From: Euglena gracilis
Taxonomy: Eukaryota > Euglenida > Euglenophyceae > Euglenales
Assembly (NCBI GenBank): GCA_039621445.1
Contig: CP154954.1
Span: 4,454,714 to 4,518,713 of the forward strand
Reading direction: 5' to 3'
Length of the DNA stretch: 64,000 nt
Shown: one piece after another, positions 11,241 through 21,720 of the stretch
Layout of the letters: each line of letters opens with the position of its first letter
Position numbering within the stretch: position 1 is the stretch's first letter
The notes under the pieces: generated by a model
The model's database searches: none
What the model saw: only the letters and a program-made list of their open reading frames with translations
What the model was told of the DNA's origin: nothing
Made by a program: the position numbers and the translations under genes

Positions 11241-11652
11241 GAAAATTTTTCTTTGCCGGGCTGGCCCAAACTTTATTTCTGACTGCAGCTGACCCCGCAG
11301 GACTCTGCTGCTCGGCTGGAGGACTGGTTTCGTGGCCCAAAAAAAAAATGACTGGCTGAGCGTGAAAGTGGCCCCATCGTCCACGCCCCCTCAGAAGGCA
11401 TGTGGTTGGAACCAGCCGCATCACACAGCTGTCGGAATATTTCTCCGGGCCAGCCAGTCATTGTTTGATCTCGGAAACAGCGTTTCAAACAAATGGGGGT
11501 TCACCAACCCTCCCCACTGGTGTATTGTACCCAAGGTATGCAACCAAACAGCGGAGACAGCATTTCCCAGAAAAGCGGGGGAGTGAAATGCACCATACAT
11601 TGAACAACACTGGCCCAACCAAGCAACCACCACCGGACTGGGCAAGGAGTGC

Positions 11653-11771
11653 CTGCGTCAGGCCACAGGAGACGAGCGCCTCACATGAGGCCGGGCGGTC
11701 CGTCATTGCCTGGAGGAGGCTGAGGACGTTGAGCTTGAGGTTGGGGGCGAGGGGAGGTGTGGAACAGGACC
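11653..11771 (-). CDS. Exon, HEAT/ARM-like repeat, GC donor
   Basis: Encodes LKLNVLSLLQAMTDRPASCE then ALVSCGLTQ, an ARM-like helix pair. Acceptor ACTTCAG|GG. Donor GCAG|GCACTC keeps phase with 10731-10890; the alternative GT donor at 11633 does not. Confidence 0.65.
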
Positions 11772-12659
11772 CTGAAGTCATGGCTGCATTCATCTGCATC
11801 CCCCCAATAGTCGTGTTGTGTGTGTCCATTCTTGAATGCACATAGACTGGCACAGATGACGGAACATCACTGAGGAGGAGGTTACAGGAAAAGAAGTTTT
11901 TAAGGCCATCTATCAACAAATTACCACTTTGATCTGATGCCCGTACCCTATGTTTTGTCCCTGGTCCCTCTGCAGTTGCCTGGGGTCTTTGTTGTCTCAG
12001 TGCTTGCCGTTGTCTTCCAGGAGGTCTTCTTTGTGAATCATTGACAGGTCCACCGGCATTGTCACATGTTTACGGATTTTAGGCAGCAAAAATCTGCTAT
12101 ATTCCAGCCTTTTCTCAAGGGTTTTATGCAAGTTATAATTTTTTTTGCATTTTTTTGACTTGCATAATTTGAAGGGCCAAGTTGCATCCCCCCCCTTGCG
12201 TTGGCATAACATGACATACGTTATGCAACCAAATACAAAAAAATTTTCCAGGGCAAAATATTGTATGTAAAAAAATGCTGCAAATGATGCAAGTTGCATA
12301 TTCCCCCCCTGGCCAACGACTGGTAATCTGTCTTCCGAGCGTGGGAGGGTCGTTTCTCTGTCCAGGGGAGGGGGATGTAAGTCGTTAAACAAAGGGTTTC
12401 GTCGGTCGCAAAAAAAAAACTTTTGTCAAAACAGATCAAATCAAACCGGCCAAACCTCCGAAAACTTTCTTCTGACCGCAGGGGTCGGGGGGGGGGGGGG
12501 GTTGTAACACTTAGGGCACAGGGGGGGATCTCATCACATGCCACTTGTCTCCAATCATTCCAACGTTCCCACGGAGACATGGTAGCTTATGGGAGCCAGT
12601 GCTATCCTTTCCCGCGGCAACATTTCATTAGAGCAGCCTGTGCCAGGGATTTTCTTAAG

Positions 12660-12870
12660 CACCCGGGGGGGGGGGGTCCAGCAGCAGGCTTGGAAAAGGT
12701 GCTGGCTGGAAAAGAGGTTCTGGTTGGACCCATCCCGTGGGGGGTGGGGTCCAGGGAGGGCGTCCTACCTGGCTTCCAGGCTGGACCCAGCGGGACCCCC
12801 CCACAAAAAAAAACCCAAATCCCACTGGGTTGCATTTCTTCAGACAAAAATTTGATGTGAAAATCAAAAA
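12660..12870. repeat. GGTGCTGGCTGG repeat family, copy 2
   Basis: AGGTGCTGGCTGGAAAAG, GGGTGGGGTCCAGGGAGGG and CCCACTGGGTTGCATTTCTT occur in the same order as at 10.93-11.24 kb. Confidence 0.6.
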
Positions 12871-13048
12871 ATCACCTCAGAAATGGTCATTTTTAGCCGT
12901 CGTTTTTTGGCTGTGAAAACTTTGTTGCCGACCCCCCCCCCCGGGGGGGAGGGGGGAGGCACAGGCCGGCTGGCAGCAGCTGACTAAAAAAAAGAAAGAA
13001 AAGGTGCTGGCTGGCTGGTTCCCACTGTGGGGTGGCTGGGTTCCAGCT

Positions 13049-13372
13049 CATAGATTCACTTAGTGACCCTGCGGGGCACTTTTTCCCGGGCCCAAACCCA
13101 CCCACCCACCCACCCACTTTTTTAAAACCCCCCCCCCCCCCCCCCCCCCGGGGGGGGGGGGGGGGGAGGTCAACCACCACCCACCAAAAAATCCAGTCAA
13201 AATCAGCCGAAAATGGTGAGAAAATTTTCTGGCCTTTAGCCGGGCGAAAACCTGACCCAGGGCACAACCCCGGGGGGAGTCCCGGGACCCCAACCCACCA
13301 CCCACTCTCGAAAAACCCACCCGCCCCCCCCCCCAAGGAGGAAGGGTCACCCACGTGTTAAATGAATCTATG
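13049..13372. mobile_element. CATAGATTCA-TIR element
   Basis: Perfect 10-bp inverted ends CATAGATTCA (13049-13058) and TGAATCTATG (13363-13372). Flanking TTCCAGCT and GTCCGGCT agree at 6 of 8 positions. Internal TAGTGACCCTGCGGGGCAC and CCAAACCCACCC recur in the copy at 34003-34133. A C20/G18 run sits in the middle. Confidence 0.65.
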
Positions 13373-13406
13373 GTCCGGCTTCAGAATTTCCCTGGCCCTA
13401 GCACAC

Positions 13407-13519
13407 AGCCCGGAAGAGGCGGCCTCCCCCCGAGCGTTGCGCTCTCCAACGGGGCCATCCACCACCTCCAGCAGGCACACAACCGCCGCAGCCACCGCAT
13501 TGAGCTGGGGCAGGTTGCC
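13407..13519 (-). CDS. Exon, hydrophobic helix segment
   Basis: Reads GNLPQLNAVAAAVVCLLEVV then DGPVGERN, helical and solenoid-like. Acceptor CCTTGAG|GGC matches the phase-0 exit of 13607-13704. Donor GGGCT|GTGTGC is provisional. Confidence 0.6.
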
Positions 13520-13606
13520 CTCAAGGTTCGATACCAGAGCAGGTGGGGGGTCCTGCTTCCCCCTCCGGTCCGGGGGGGCACCCCTCCCCTGCTCTGTCGC
13601 GAACAC

Positions 13607-13704
13607 CCTCCGACATAGCGAACCCTGGCTGCCCTCCCGCAGCACGCTGAGGCGCTTCAGGGCCGCGAGGAGGTGGAGGCATCCCCGCCGGCGGCGGAAG
13701 GCCG
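13607..13704 (-). CDS. Exon, basic helix segment
   Basis: Encodes an Arg-rich start, then LHLLAALKRLSVLREGSQGS. Acceptor TTTAAG|CG, donor CGGAGG|GTGTTC. Exits in phase 0 into 13407-13519 across an intron of only 87 nt. The intervening stretch is also open in frame, so the intron may be retained or absent. Confidence 0.55.
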
Positions 13705-14397
13705 CTTAAATAATGACTCATATGTCACCCCAGGGCTGCGCTTACTGACCCCGCGCCCCGGCCAGATTAGAGGCTAGAAAAAAAGGGCTGGCTGGGAAAA
13801 GGTTGCTGGCTGACAGCCCACCTCCCCTCCACTGCCGTATGAACTGGGGTGCACCGCCCAACCTGGGATCAAACCGGGTGCCCAAAAATCGAAACCCGGA
13901 AATTTACAAAAAACTGCAAGTTGTGCAACAAGTCAAGTTTCTCATTGACCCATTTCGTTAAAAAGATCGTCAAGTACTGGTGCAAAGACAGGGGGAGGTC
14001 ACCACATGGACGGACAACTTCCGATCATGATTGATTGGGCAACAGCTGACCCTCGCATTTAACAGGCAGAACCATCAAGAACCTGTCGGGACCTGAAAGA
14101 CTGTCTGAGTAGATGCCATACCACAGAACACATTGGGCGAATCATACATTCACCAGCAATGTGCCATAGAAAATCGTTGGTGAGGTCAGAGAAGGAGAGG
14201 CAATTTGGGGCACATTTATGTTGCTTAACGTCTATTTAAACATAATTAAAATTATTGAATTGACGTATTGAAATATATTTTACATTTCGAACGAAAACAG
14301 AAAATACCACTTCAGCATTCGCTGGGGCCCACAAATGGAAACCTAACAAAAACTCACAATGTACCGGTTGACAGGAGGAAGCGGAGATGCCACACAC

Positions 14398-14516
14398 GGT
14401 TTCGCGAGGGGGATGGGCGGGGGCTCCAGGCGAGCTCGTCAAGGGGTGCTCGCGCCGCCGCTGCAGTAGCCCCTTCCGTGAAGTACTGGCCCTCCAACGG
14501 CAGGGCGAAGTCCATG
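14398..14516 (-). CDS. Exon, Ala-rich segment
   Basis: After CTACAG|C the frame reads MDFALPLEGQYFTEGATAAA and ends in a Ser/Pro/Arg-rich stretch. Donor AACC|GTGTGTGG. Almost all third positions are G/C. No family recognised. Confidence 0.65.
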
Positions 14517-14990
14517 CTGTAGACGTTGGCCGATGGCAGGGGATGTCAAAGGTCAGAGGAACTCCTCCCAGATCAACACAACAACACAGAGTTTGGTGGA
14601 TGAAGCGATGGAATCGGTGACGGCGAGAGACCACTATTGTGGTGGCATACGCTCTGTATCATGTCCTGGCGAACTGGCTGGCCTTGGGAAACGCTGGAAT
14701 GCCTGTCCCAGAAGCAGGCTTGGAGGGGGAGGCATGTACTTGGTAAACGAGGGTATCATCATCGTGCTTCTTGGTAAATGAGACAAAAAGGCGACAACTT
14801 CCCAACGACACCCCGGGACGGCGGAGGAAAGAACTTCGTTCAGAGGTGCATCCATGACCAAGAAAGTACAACATGCAGGCACCACAGCAATAACCCGGCA
14901 GAACCGGTCGCTGCCACTGCATCACAGGGGTGTGGTCGTCCCCTCCCATCCAGCCCAGTCCCTGGGCTTCGCCTTCGCCGGGCTGGTCAC

Positions 14991-15108
14991 GAGCTGCGCC
15001 AGCTGGTCCGCCTCCGGGGGCAGCGTCCGCGACGCCTGCGCCCGCGCCAGGGCCAACGCCGAGAGGAACAGGTCCACGGCGTTGCCCGCCACGAGGGCGG
15101 TGGCGTTG
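14991..15108 (-). CDS. Exon, helical segment with N-glycosylation-type NAT
   Basis: Reads NATALVAGNAVDLFLSALAL then ARAQASRTLPPEADQLAQL. Strong helical character, solenoid-like. Acceptor TGCCAG|C; donor CTC|GTGACC is assumed. The frame stays open to about 14955 (TSPAKAKPRDWAG), so the exon could be longer. Confidence 0.65.
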
Positions 15109-15358
15109 CTGGCAGACCCCGGCGGTGTGCGAGTGGGGATTGGGCTTCTGTCCGTCAACCTTGGGGGGGGTGCTATGGGGTGCCGGCCCATAGCAGGCAG
15201 GGGGGGGGGGTTGGTTTTGAGTCCTGGTGCCTGCCGACCAATCCAGTTTCCGCTTGAAGTCAGCCATAATCAGGCACCCAGCGCCAAATACCACTCATTC
15301 CAAAATCCGACCAACCCTTGTCTCCCCAGCGCGCCCCAGCAGGCTCTCGCTTTACGAC

Positions 15359-15480
15359 CGGGAGCCCGCGCCGCGGACTGCTTGGCGGGGCAGAAATCGT
15401 TCGTGTCCGCCAGGAACCCGTTGAGGAGCCCCGCGGCTGCCTGGCGGGAGTAGGCGTCACAGACAGCCTCGCCGGATTGG
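15359..15480 (-). CDS. Exon, helical segment
   Basis: Encodes GEAVCDAYSRQAAAGLLNGF followed by LADTNDFCPAKQSA. Acceptor CCCCAG|C, donor CTCCCG|GTCGTAA. Length fits entry phase 2 and exit phase 1. HEAT/ARM-like, no specific family. Confidence 0.6.
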
Positions 15481-15884
15481 CTGGGGCTGGGCCGCAGGCT
15501 TCGGCTTTGGGACGGCGTTGAGGAAAGCAGAGGGCAGACATGCGCGCAGTGCGGCGCAGACGTGTTGGTGACACGTTCACTGCGAAAACCCTTCACAAAT
15601 GCAGGCGCACACAAACCCGAACGGTGGGCACAAGGACCCTTCCGATTGGGGAAAAAAAAGAAAACTGTCCCTTGAGGGAGCAGCTCCACTGCAAAAGCAC
15701 ACAAGCAGATGGCTGAACTGGGAGAAGGGTTTAAACGTTTTTCTGCATTTACAGCATCAAAATTCGAAAGCCATCTTTCATTGCACAGAGCCAGAAAGAG
15801 AGCCCGACAAGACCAAATCCTGGGTTTATCGTCCCGTCAGCTTTTCAGACAGGACCGACGGCACAGGAAAAAGAGGAAGGTCAC

Positions 15885-15974
15885 GGCAGGCTGGGCACCG
15901 CTGTGGATGGCGGCGTCCAGCAGGGCGACGTGCTTGTCCTGGGCGGGCAGGCGGACGGAGTTGCCCTGGAACAG
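15885..15974 (-). CDS. Exon, 30 codons, solenoid-like
   Basis: Reads LFQGNSVRLPAQDKHVALLD then AAIHSGAQPA. Donor GCC|GTGACC. The upstream frame is open for another 20 codons, but no other AG lies there, so ACGAG|CTG (or TTCCAG nine bases later) is the likely acceptor. Confidence 0.6.
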
Positions 15975-16407
15975 CTCGTAAAGCACCACGAGCACGCAGG
16001 GGCAGGGCACCGCAGGGGGACGCCGTTGGAGGCACCAGTGTCCGTTGAAACGGTACCGAATATATACCGAATATAATGGTACCGAATAATGGTAACGAAT
16101 ATGCATCAGATTCAGCAGCGGGGTGCAATTTGAATGAAGAATCATTAAACATCCGAAGAACACAAATGAACAAAAGCACCAAAAAACCAGTGAAAATTCT
16201 TATGAGTGTTTCCTCCATGTGCTCTGTGCAATAAGACTTTTTGCCCTGTATTTGCAACAACCCCCCCCCCAGGAAACTGTCAGACCATATGACTGTAAGA
16301 CCATATGAAAGCTTTTGAGGTGCATTCCAGGCTTTAGGTACATTTTTAGGCACGTTCCAGGGATTCCAGATAAAAATATGTGCATCCAATCATTTGAGCG
16401 GTCGTGC

Positions 16408-16558
16408 CTGGTCGCTTGGGCCGCTCCGTGTTGAGCAGGAACTGGGCCAGGACCTCGGGCCCCCCGGTCTGGACGAACCCCTCCGAGAACAGGGGGTACG
16501 GCGCGAGGAACTCCAGGATGAGCAGCCCCAGGTGCATCACGTCGTCCTGCATGATGCG
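16408..16558 (-). CDS. Exon, HEAT/ARM-like helices
   Basis: Strong acceptor CCAACCCCAG|CGC. Encodes RIMQDDVMHLGLLILEFLAP followed by a FVQTGGPEVLAQFLLN helix. The GG.EVL.QFLLN pattern resembles ARM-type repeats as found in several large scaffold proteins (BEACH-type proteins among them), but this is not diagnostic. No GT donor follows; CCAG|GCACGA is the best available donor. Entry phase matches 17031-17107. Confidence 0.7.
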
Positions 16559-17030
16559 CTGGGGTTGGCGGCGGGAAAGTATCAACTGCGCTACAGGCCA
16601 GAGCCCGGGCGCCTGGCCCGGGCACACAATTGAAAATAAGAGTGGGGGGGACAACAACGGGTGCCAAGATTGGATGGTCAGATTTTTAGCCGGCCAAACG
16701 CAAAATGAGCCAAACAGCCGCGATCGTAATATAAGATCAAAACCCAACTATTGGGGGGCCAGGTTTGCATGTGAAAAGGAGGGGGGCAAATGCCGAGGGG
16801 CCAAGAGCCCAGGGGGGGGGGACGAGGTACCATGATGGGAGGAGGAAAGAAGTTTACAACAGACAATATGAAAAGAAAAAGGAAGAAAATGAAAAGATAA
16901 TAATGGGCAAATGGTAAAAACCGCCTGTCGAAACAGAGAGAAGCCCCAAACGAAGAACGAATAACACGCCTACACCATTAACCATCCGGTTGGCTACAGG
17001 ATACCTGCCTGGACGCCCCCAGGCAGCCAC

Positions 17031-17107
17031 CGTGCCAGGGTGTAGGCCCAGCTCCTCGGCACGCAGTGCAAGTACGTCCGCCAAAATGCCCATCGCAGAG
17101 CACCCTA
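17031..17107 (-). CDS. Exon, helix segment
   Basis: Acceptor TTTTGTCAG|TA; reads GCSAMGILADVLALRAEELG. The donor ACG|GTGGCT gives phase 0, matching the next exon; a stronger-looking CAG|GTATCC at 17004 would introduce a stop downstream. The Val codon is completed across the junction with 17572-17746. Confidence 0.7.
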
Positions 17108-17571
17108 CTGACAAAATCAGCTAAAGTCAAGATCACCTTAAAAGCAATGCTCGGCGGACGAGCCAGAGAATTGTTCAATAATGGTTGGCAGTCACCGTGG
17201 AATAAGTGACCTTGAAAACAGCAGTGTGAATGATTCAACGTATTTGCACGATGCAAAATGCTACTGCAGGGGTCCCCGGCCTTCGTAGCCATGGTTCAAC
17301 AGTGGGTTACAGCTGTTGCAGGGCAGGGTTTGATCACAATCTCACTTATCAGTCCATGTGATGTTGATCTGTGCAGATTGTGTTGTGCTGTGCTTGTTGT
17401 GTGTTGTGTCGGTGTTGCATATGAGCTTGAGAGTCAAGAGCTTGCATCCACTGCACCTACGTGCACATACACACGTGCATGTGTGGGTTGGCATGCTTGC
17501 CCCTATTCTGTGGGCAAGGGAGCAGATCCTCAAATTGGGAGGCACACATCACACAACCACCCACGTCACAC

Positions 17572-17746
17572 CCTGGGGGCGGGGCAAGTCCCGGGCCACA
17601 AGGGAGACGAAGCGCACCACTGCCAGCTTCGGCGCGAGCCGCTTCGCCTTCTTGCCATACTCGCACATGCGCTCCAGGGGCAGGTTGGGCCCATGGGCGT
17701 CCGTCCAGTCAAAAAGGATGGTTTGCCCGCTGCTGCCGGGCCAGTA
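17572..17746 (-). CDS. Exon, 58 codons, solenoid-like
   Basis: C-tract acceptor CCCCCAG|TAC, donor CCAGG|GTGTGA. Contains ILFDWTDAHGPNLPLERMCE and KAKRLAPKLAVVRFVSLVAR. Amphipathic helices with basic faces. In phase with both neighbours (18057-18086 and 17031-17107). Confidence 0.75.
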
Positions 17747-18056
17747 CTGGGGGGGGGGGGAGTGACGATGGGATGGCATTCTTGTTGCAATGAACGGACA
17801 ACAATTTTTTGTGCTTTTGTTTAATTCGACCTTGTAAAATGTTGTATCATCAAAGGGGGACGTACCTAATAATTCAAATTAAGACACATTATACTCATAT
17901 TATTATTGTTATTACTGGGGTTCATCATAGCTTTCAATAATCAAATTTCCCCATAGAATCCTATAAAACGAACTTTGTGCCGAAGGAATCAACCCCTCGA
18001 GATGTGCTGCAATTTCAAATTGATCATGAATTGTGCGGAAGCCTTTGATTTGTGGC

Positions 18057-18086
18057 CTGCAGGTTCCTGCTGCTTTCGCGGAGAAG
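18057..18086 (-). CDS. 30-nt micro-exon, GC donor
   Basis: Encodes only LLRESSRNLQ between TTGGAG|CTT and GCAG|GCCACA. Phase 0 to 0, joining 18709-18763 to 17572-17746 into a continuous helical sequence. Small size makes it uncertain. Confidence 0.45.
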
Positions 18087-18708
18087 CTCCAACATGTTCA
18101 TGATGGGTATGGAGGAAAAGCGAGACATGCATTTGCTTTGAAGGAGATTGAAATGCCCCCCCTCCACCACCACCTCAGCACGTCTTGAAAACTGGCCCAA
18201 TACAACTTCCGGGGAGACGCCGACAACGTTGACAGTCGAGCCTGACGGGGGAAAAATCCCAATAAATTCATATTTTGGTGACAGGTCATGATTTTGACAC
18301 TTTGGTGAAAAGAATGATCGTCAGCTGGAATGTTGCCTAAAATGGTCAAACTTAGACAAAAGGGGGGATTGTATTCATATTTTTGGTCGCAGAAACTTGA
18401 TTTTCCGATCCAAACAGAACCCCTGCTCATGGTCTGGAAATGTCCGCCCAAATATAAAAACGGGGGCTTTGCATTGGGGGGGGGGGGGGCTAGTCAAAGC
18501 CCTCTTGGCAAAATCAAATTGGGCTCGAAAGGCGCCGGAGGCCCAGAAAAATCCATTCTGGGAATTTTTGCACCACGACACGGTTGGAAACCGACCCAGT
18601 GTTCAGACTTCTTTCAGTGGCTCTGTTCATCCGTTTGTTGTTCCCGATGTTTCCGCTTTCCCGCCGCTGACCCCCGGGCTGCGTCCGGCGGCCCGGCCCA
18701 GGGAGGAC

Positions 18709-18763
18709 CTCCTTCCGCAGCGCCTCGCTCTGCTGGAGCCGGGCCGTGAGGGTCGTGCACAGG
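18709..18763 (-). CDS. Exon carrying a transposon footprint
   Basis: Begins inside the 3' terminal inverted repeat of the element at 18760-19335 (acceptor GAAG|CCTG). Reads LCTTLTARLQQSEALRKE, coiled-coil-like. Entry phase 2 matches the GC donor of 19333-19421 and gives a Ser codon. Donor GAG|GTCCTC is weak; the frame is open for 16 more codons. Confidence 0.65.
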
Positions 18764-19335
18764 CTTCGTTTTGACCCCCCCCCCTCGGGGAAAGGGGTCC
18801 TCCACCCCACCCACCCACCTGGCTGGCCCGGGACAGGGTCCCGGCCAGGGTTCGATATAAGGACAGGTGGGGGGGGGGTGATCTGGACCCCCCCCTGCGG
18901 GCCAGGGGGGGGGTGGGGGGGACCCCCCCCCACCTAAACAGTGGCGCGGTCCAGGTGACCGATTTTTGGCCCGGCGCAAAGCGCCGGGCCGAAAATTTTT
19001 GACCCCCCAAAACGACCAAAAGTGCCATTTTGGGCACTTTTTTTGGGCAAAAATGTGCAAAGAATGCAAAAAAAAATTTCGGCGCAAAGCGCCGGAAAGA
19101 AGCGGAGGAAAAAGTTGACCCTTTTTGGGGGGGGGGTCCCGGGTACCCCCCCAGGGTCGGTCCGGACCCCCCTGGCAGGTGGGGGGGGGGGGCGGACCCC
19201 CCCCTGCGGGCCAGGAGGGGGGGGGGGACACCCCCCCACCTAAACCATGTACGCCCTCCTTGTATCAAACCCTGGTCCCGGCCCCACCCACCCAACCACC
19301 CGAAAGGGAGGGTCTTCCGAGAAAACAGAAGCCTG
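18760..19335. mobile_element. Introner: element whose ends carry the splice sites of a whole intron
   Basis: Ends CAGGCTTCGTTTTGAC and (reverse) CAGGCTTCTGTTTTC are inverted repeats. The flanks are GTCGTGCA (18752-18759) and GTCGTGAG (19336-19343), 6 of 8 matching. The intron 18764-19332 lies 4 and 3 nt inside the element: donor CAG|GC and acceptor GAAG|CCTG fall in the two terminal repeats. The interior has GGCGC hairpins and long G/C tracts. Confidence 0.75.
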
Positions 19336-19421
19336 GTCGTGAGCAGCTCCGCCTTGTCCTGCGCGATGACAATGCTGCGCACGATGTCCGCCGCGGGGCT
19401 CTGCTTGAGGACGGAGGGGAA
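19333..19421 (-). CDS. Exon with GC donor inside a transposon terminus
   Basis: Acceptor CGCCAG|TTC. Reads FPSVLKQSPAADIVRSIVIA then QDKAELLTT. The donor CCAG|GCTTCT lies in the terminal inverted repeat of the 576-bp element that forms the next intron. In phase with 18709-18763. Confidence 0.7.
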
Positions 19422-19929
19422 CTGGCGGCCGGGGCGGGCGTCGTAAAAAAAGACCCCGTAACAACAAAAACAAATTACTGTTGTGGTATTAAAAAAATGG
19501 GGGGGGCACATGAAATACCCCCCAAACATGCTTTGATTTGGCAACCAACTATTAACCCCTCTGGGGAAATGTAGACGAGAAAAAAACTTGAAAATTAGCC
19601 GTTTTGCGGCAGTTTTAGGAATGAAATTGACACATTTCTCCAAAAATGGTGCCCAGCAGCAGGACTTTTACTTCAAAAAAAATGGTAGAGTTTGCGCAAA
19701 ATGAGTGCCAAATTGTTTGGGGAACGAAAAGCGCTTTTCATCGTGCAAGTTTGATTTCTTGTTGGAAATATACAAACCATACCATACCATATACAAACCC
19801 CCTCTGAGGGTCTCCCGCCAAATATAAACCCAGGGGTTGTATATAGGGGTTACAGCACCCTCCAAAGCCAACATATCTGGGACAGTCCGAAGGTGGACAT
19901 GGCGGGTGTGGTGGTAGGGGACAGGTTAC

Positions 19930-20059
19930 TTCCAAGGTCCGCCCCGGGGCGGCTGCTCTGCCATGTCTGGGTGGTCTGCAGGTTGCCGGTGACCGAGAGG
20001 TGGTACGCGCTGGACGGCGGCAGGGACCGGATGAGGGTATGGCAGTGCGGACGTTTGTT
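19930..20059 (-). CDS. Exon, Ser/Thr-rich segment
   Basis: Acceptor TGTCACAG|AAC, donor TTGGAA|GTAACC (good). Contains HTLIRSLPPSSAYHLSVTGN. Phase 0 in, 1 out; the exit does not match 19421, so an exon or boundary is missing. Confidence 0.55.
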
Positions 20060-20722
20060 CTGTGACACTTCTGTCCGGAGACCAAATGTCCGGAGGCCAT
20101 GGCCCCCATCCAAGGGGAATGGGCGGACGGTTTTCTTTTAGGACTGGGGAGGGGTCTGGACCCACCCGCCCGCCACCTGGGGGCCACAGTGCCCCCCATC
20201 TGCGGGGGGCAGGGCCATACGGGAAAGCCTGGTGGGGGGGGTCGACCCCCCACCCAACACATTATTTTCACAGATTTTTGGAAACGAATTTCTCCCGGTG
20301 CCAAAGGCGCCGGGAAGTTTTTTTGGAGTCGAAAATTGGTGCTCCCCGAAATACGGGAAGAGGTGGGGTGGGTCGACTCCCCCCCCCCACCACCCTGGCT
20401 GTTTGCCCGATTGTGGTTTTGCCCGGGGGGGGGGAAGGGGGCGTCCGGGGGACACACTTTTGGGGGGTCAAAAGAATCTTGGGGTCAAAAGGAAGAAGGG
20501 AGGAAACACCCATCTCCGAGAGTGGAATACCCACTGGGTCCTGGGGGGATCCCAACCCCCCCCCCCCAAGGGGCAGCCAAACATGAGGGAAAAGTGGGAG
20601 GGTGTACACGCAGAAAATCGACCTGAAAAAATCAAAACAGAAATAATGATGTCACTCGGACGCACAAAAAATACAAGCAAACATGTGGCACGAAGCCCCC
20701 GGGCAAACACAATGTGTGGAGC

Positions 20723-20754
20723 CTGCCCAGAGGGTGCTGAGGACCGATGGATCC
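20723..20754 (-). CDS. Candidate micro-exon
   Basis: Bracketed by a good acceptor (CCTCCTCCCCAG) and a CAG|GC donor. It would read IHRSSAPSGQ and exit in phase 0 into 19930-20059. Two other frames are open too, so support is weak. Confidence 0.25.
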
Positions 20755-20963
20755 CTGGGGAGGAGGTCATTGGGCGGGGACAGGAGCGTGGAGGAGGTCA
20801 GCGGGGGGTTGGGGGGGGGTGGGCGGCGCGGTCGGGGCGCTGGCGGCGCCGCCCATCGGGGGGTTAGGCCACCGACATACAGGCGGCAGGCGGGGGACTG
20901 TGGATGAGGACGGGAAGGACGCCACACCACCCAAAAAAGGGGAAAATAGAAAAAAGAAAGAAA

Positions 20964-20980
20964 ATAATAATAATAATAAT

Positions 20981-21063
<83 letters not shown>

Positions 21064-21082
21064 TAACAATAACAATAATAAA
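20964..21082. repeat. AAT/AAC trinucleotide array
   Basis: (AAT)n then (AAC)n then (AAT)n and AACAAT units, a compound microsatellite. Confidence 0.95.
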
Positions 21083-21514
21083 AAGGGCCACCATTTTTCA
21101 GACCTCTGCGGGGACCCACCACCCACCCAGCCCATCGCGGGACACCTCAGGCCCCCCCCCCAAAAAACGGGCTGTCTGAGGGCATTTCCCAAGAAAAAAT
21201 TCGGCGTTTCGCGCCCCCAAAATAGCTGTCCGTTGTCTCACAGTTCCCTAAAGGCCGTTGCTACCCTCTTATTGAGTCGCTGAGAAGCAAGGGCGGATTT
21301 TACAATGAGAAACAACACAAATTTTATTTTGTGTTCCTGCATGTTGTTGAAAACTCCGACCCCTGTGCCTAACAACACAACGGTTTTCAAAAAAAAAAAA
21401 AACGGTGCAGCTGTCTGTCTCGGAGGAGGGATAACAACAACGTAGTGGGTAACATAACGGCGGGATGTTGCAGCATAAACGCATAAGGCAAACAAAATAT
21501 CTTGAAAATAAAAA

Positions 21515-21571
21515 ATAAAATTTAATTTAAATTAAAAAAAAAAAATTAAAAAGCAATGACTCTAGGGTAGC

Positions 21572-21608
<37 letters not shown>

Positions 21609-21720
21609 AAAAAAAAAAACTTTGGCAGTGGTTGCAAGACAGGCACAAAAAAAAAAACTAAGAGTAAAATAAAAAACTGAAGAAAAAATCAAAAAAACAA
21701 AAAAAAAAATACAAAGACTG
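21515..21720. repeat. A-rich tract
   Basis: Includes an A run of about 30 nt at 21575-21606 and many shorter runs. Confidence 0.9.

Larger units (their letters stand above)
11772..13406. other. Intronic/repeat stretch, no supported exon
   Basis: Holds an AT-rich part, a copy of the GGTGCTGGCTGG repeat family (about 12660-12870), a TIR-bounded element at 13049-13372, and a C20/G18 head-to-head homopolymer near 13125-13165. A minus-strand open patch near 12000-12060 was not accepted as coding. Confidence 0.6.

Noticed and set aside
11997-12060. Minus open patch ending NGKH
   Set aside because: Low GC3, no acceptor with a pyrimidine run, no phase agreement with 11771 or 13407.
13362-13709. 115-codon plus ORF opposite two minus exons
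   Set aside because: Mirror of the GC-rich minus exons 13407-13519 and 13607-13704, which have helical sequence, splice sites and matching phase.
20747-21283. Plus ORF of 178 codons with poly-Asn
   Set aside because: The run is the AAT/AAC microsatellite read in frame; nothing protein-like on either side.
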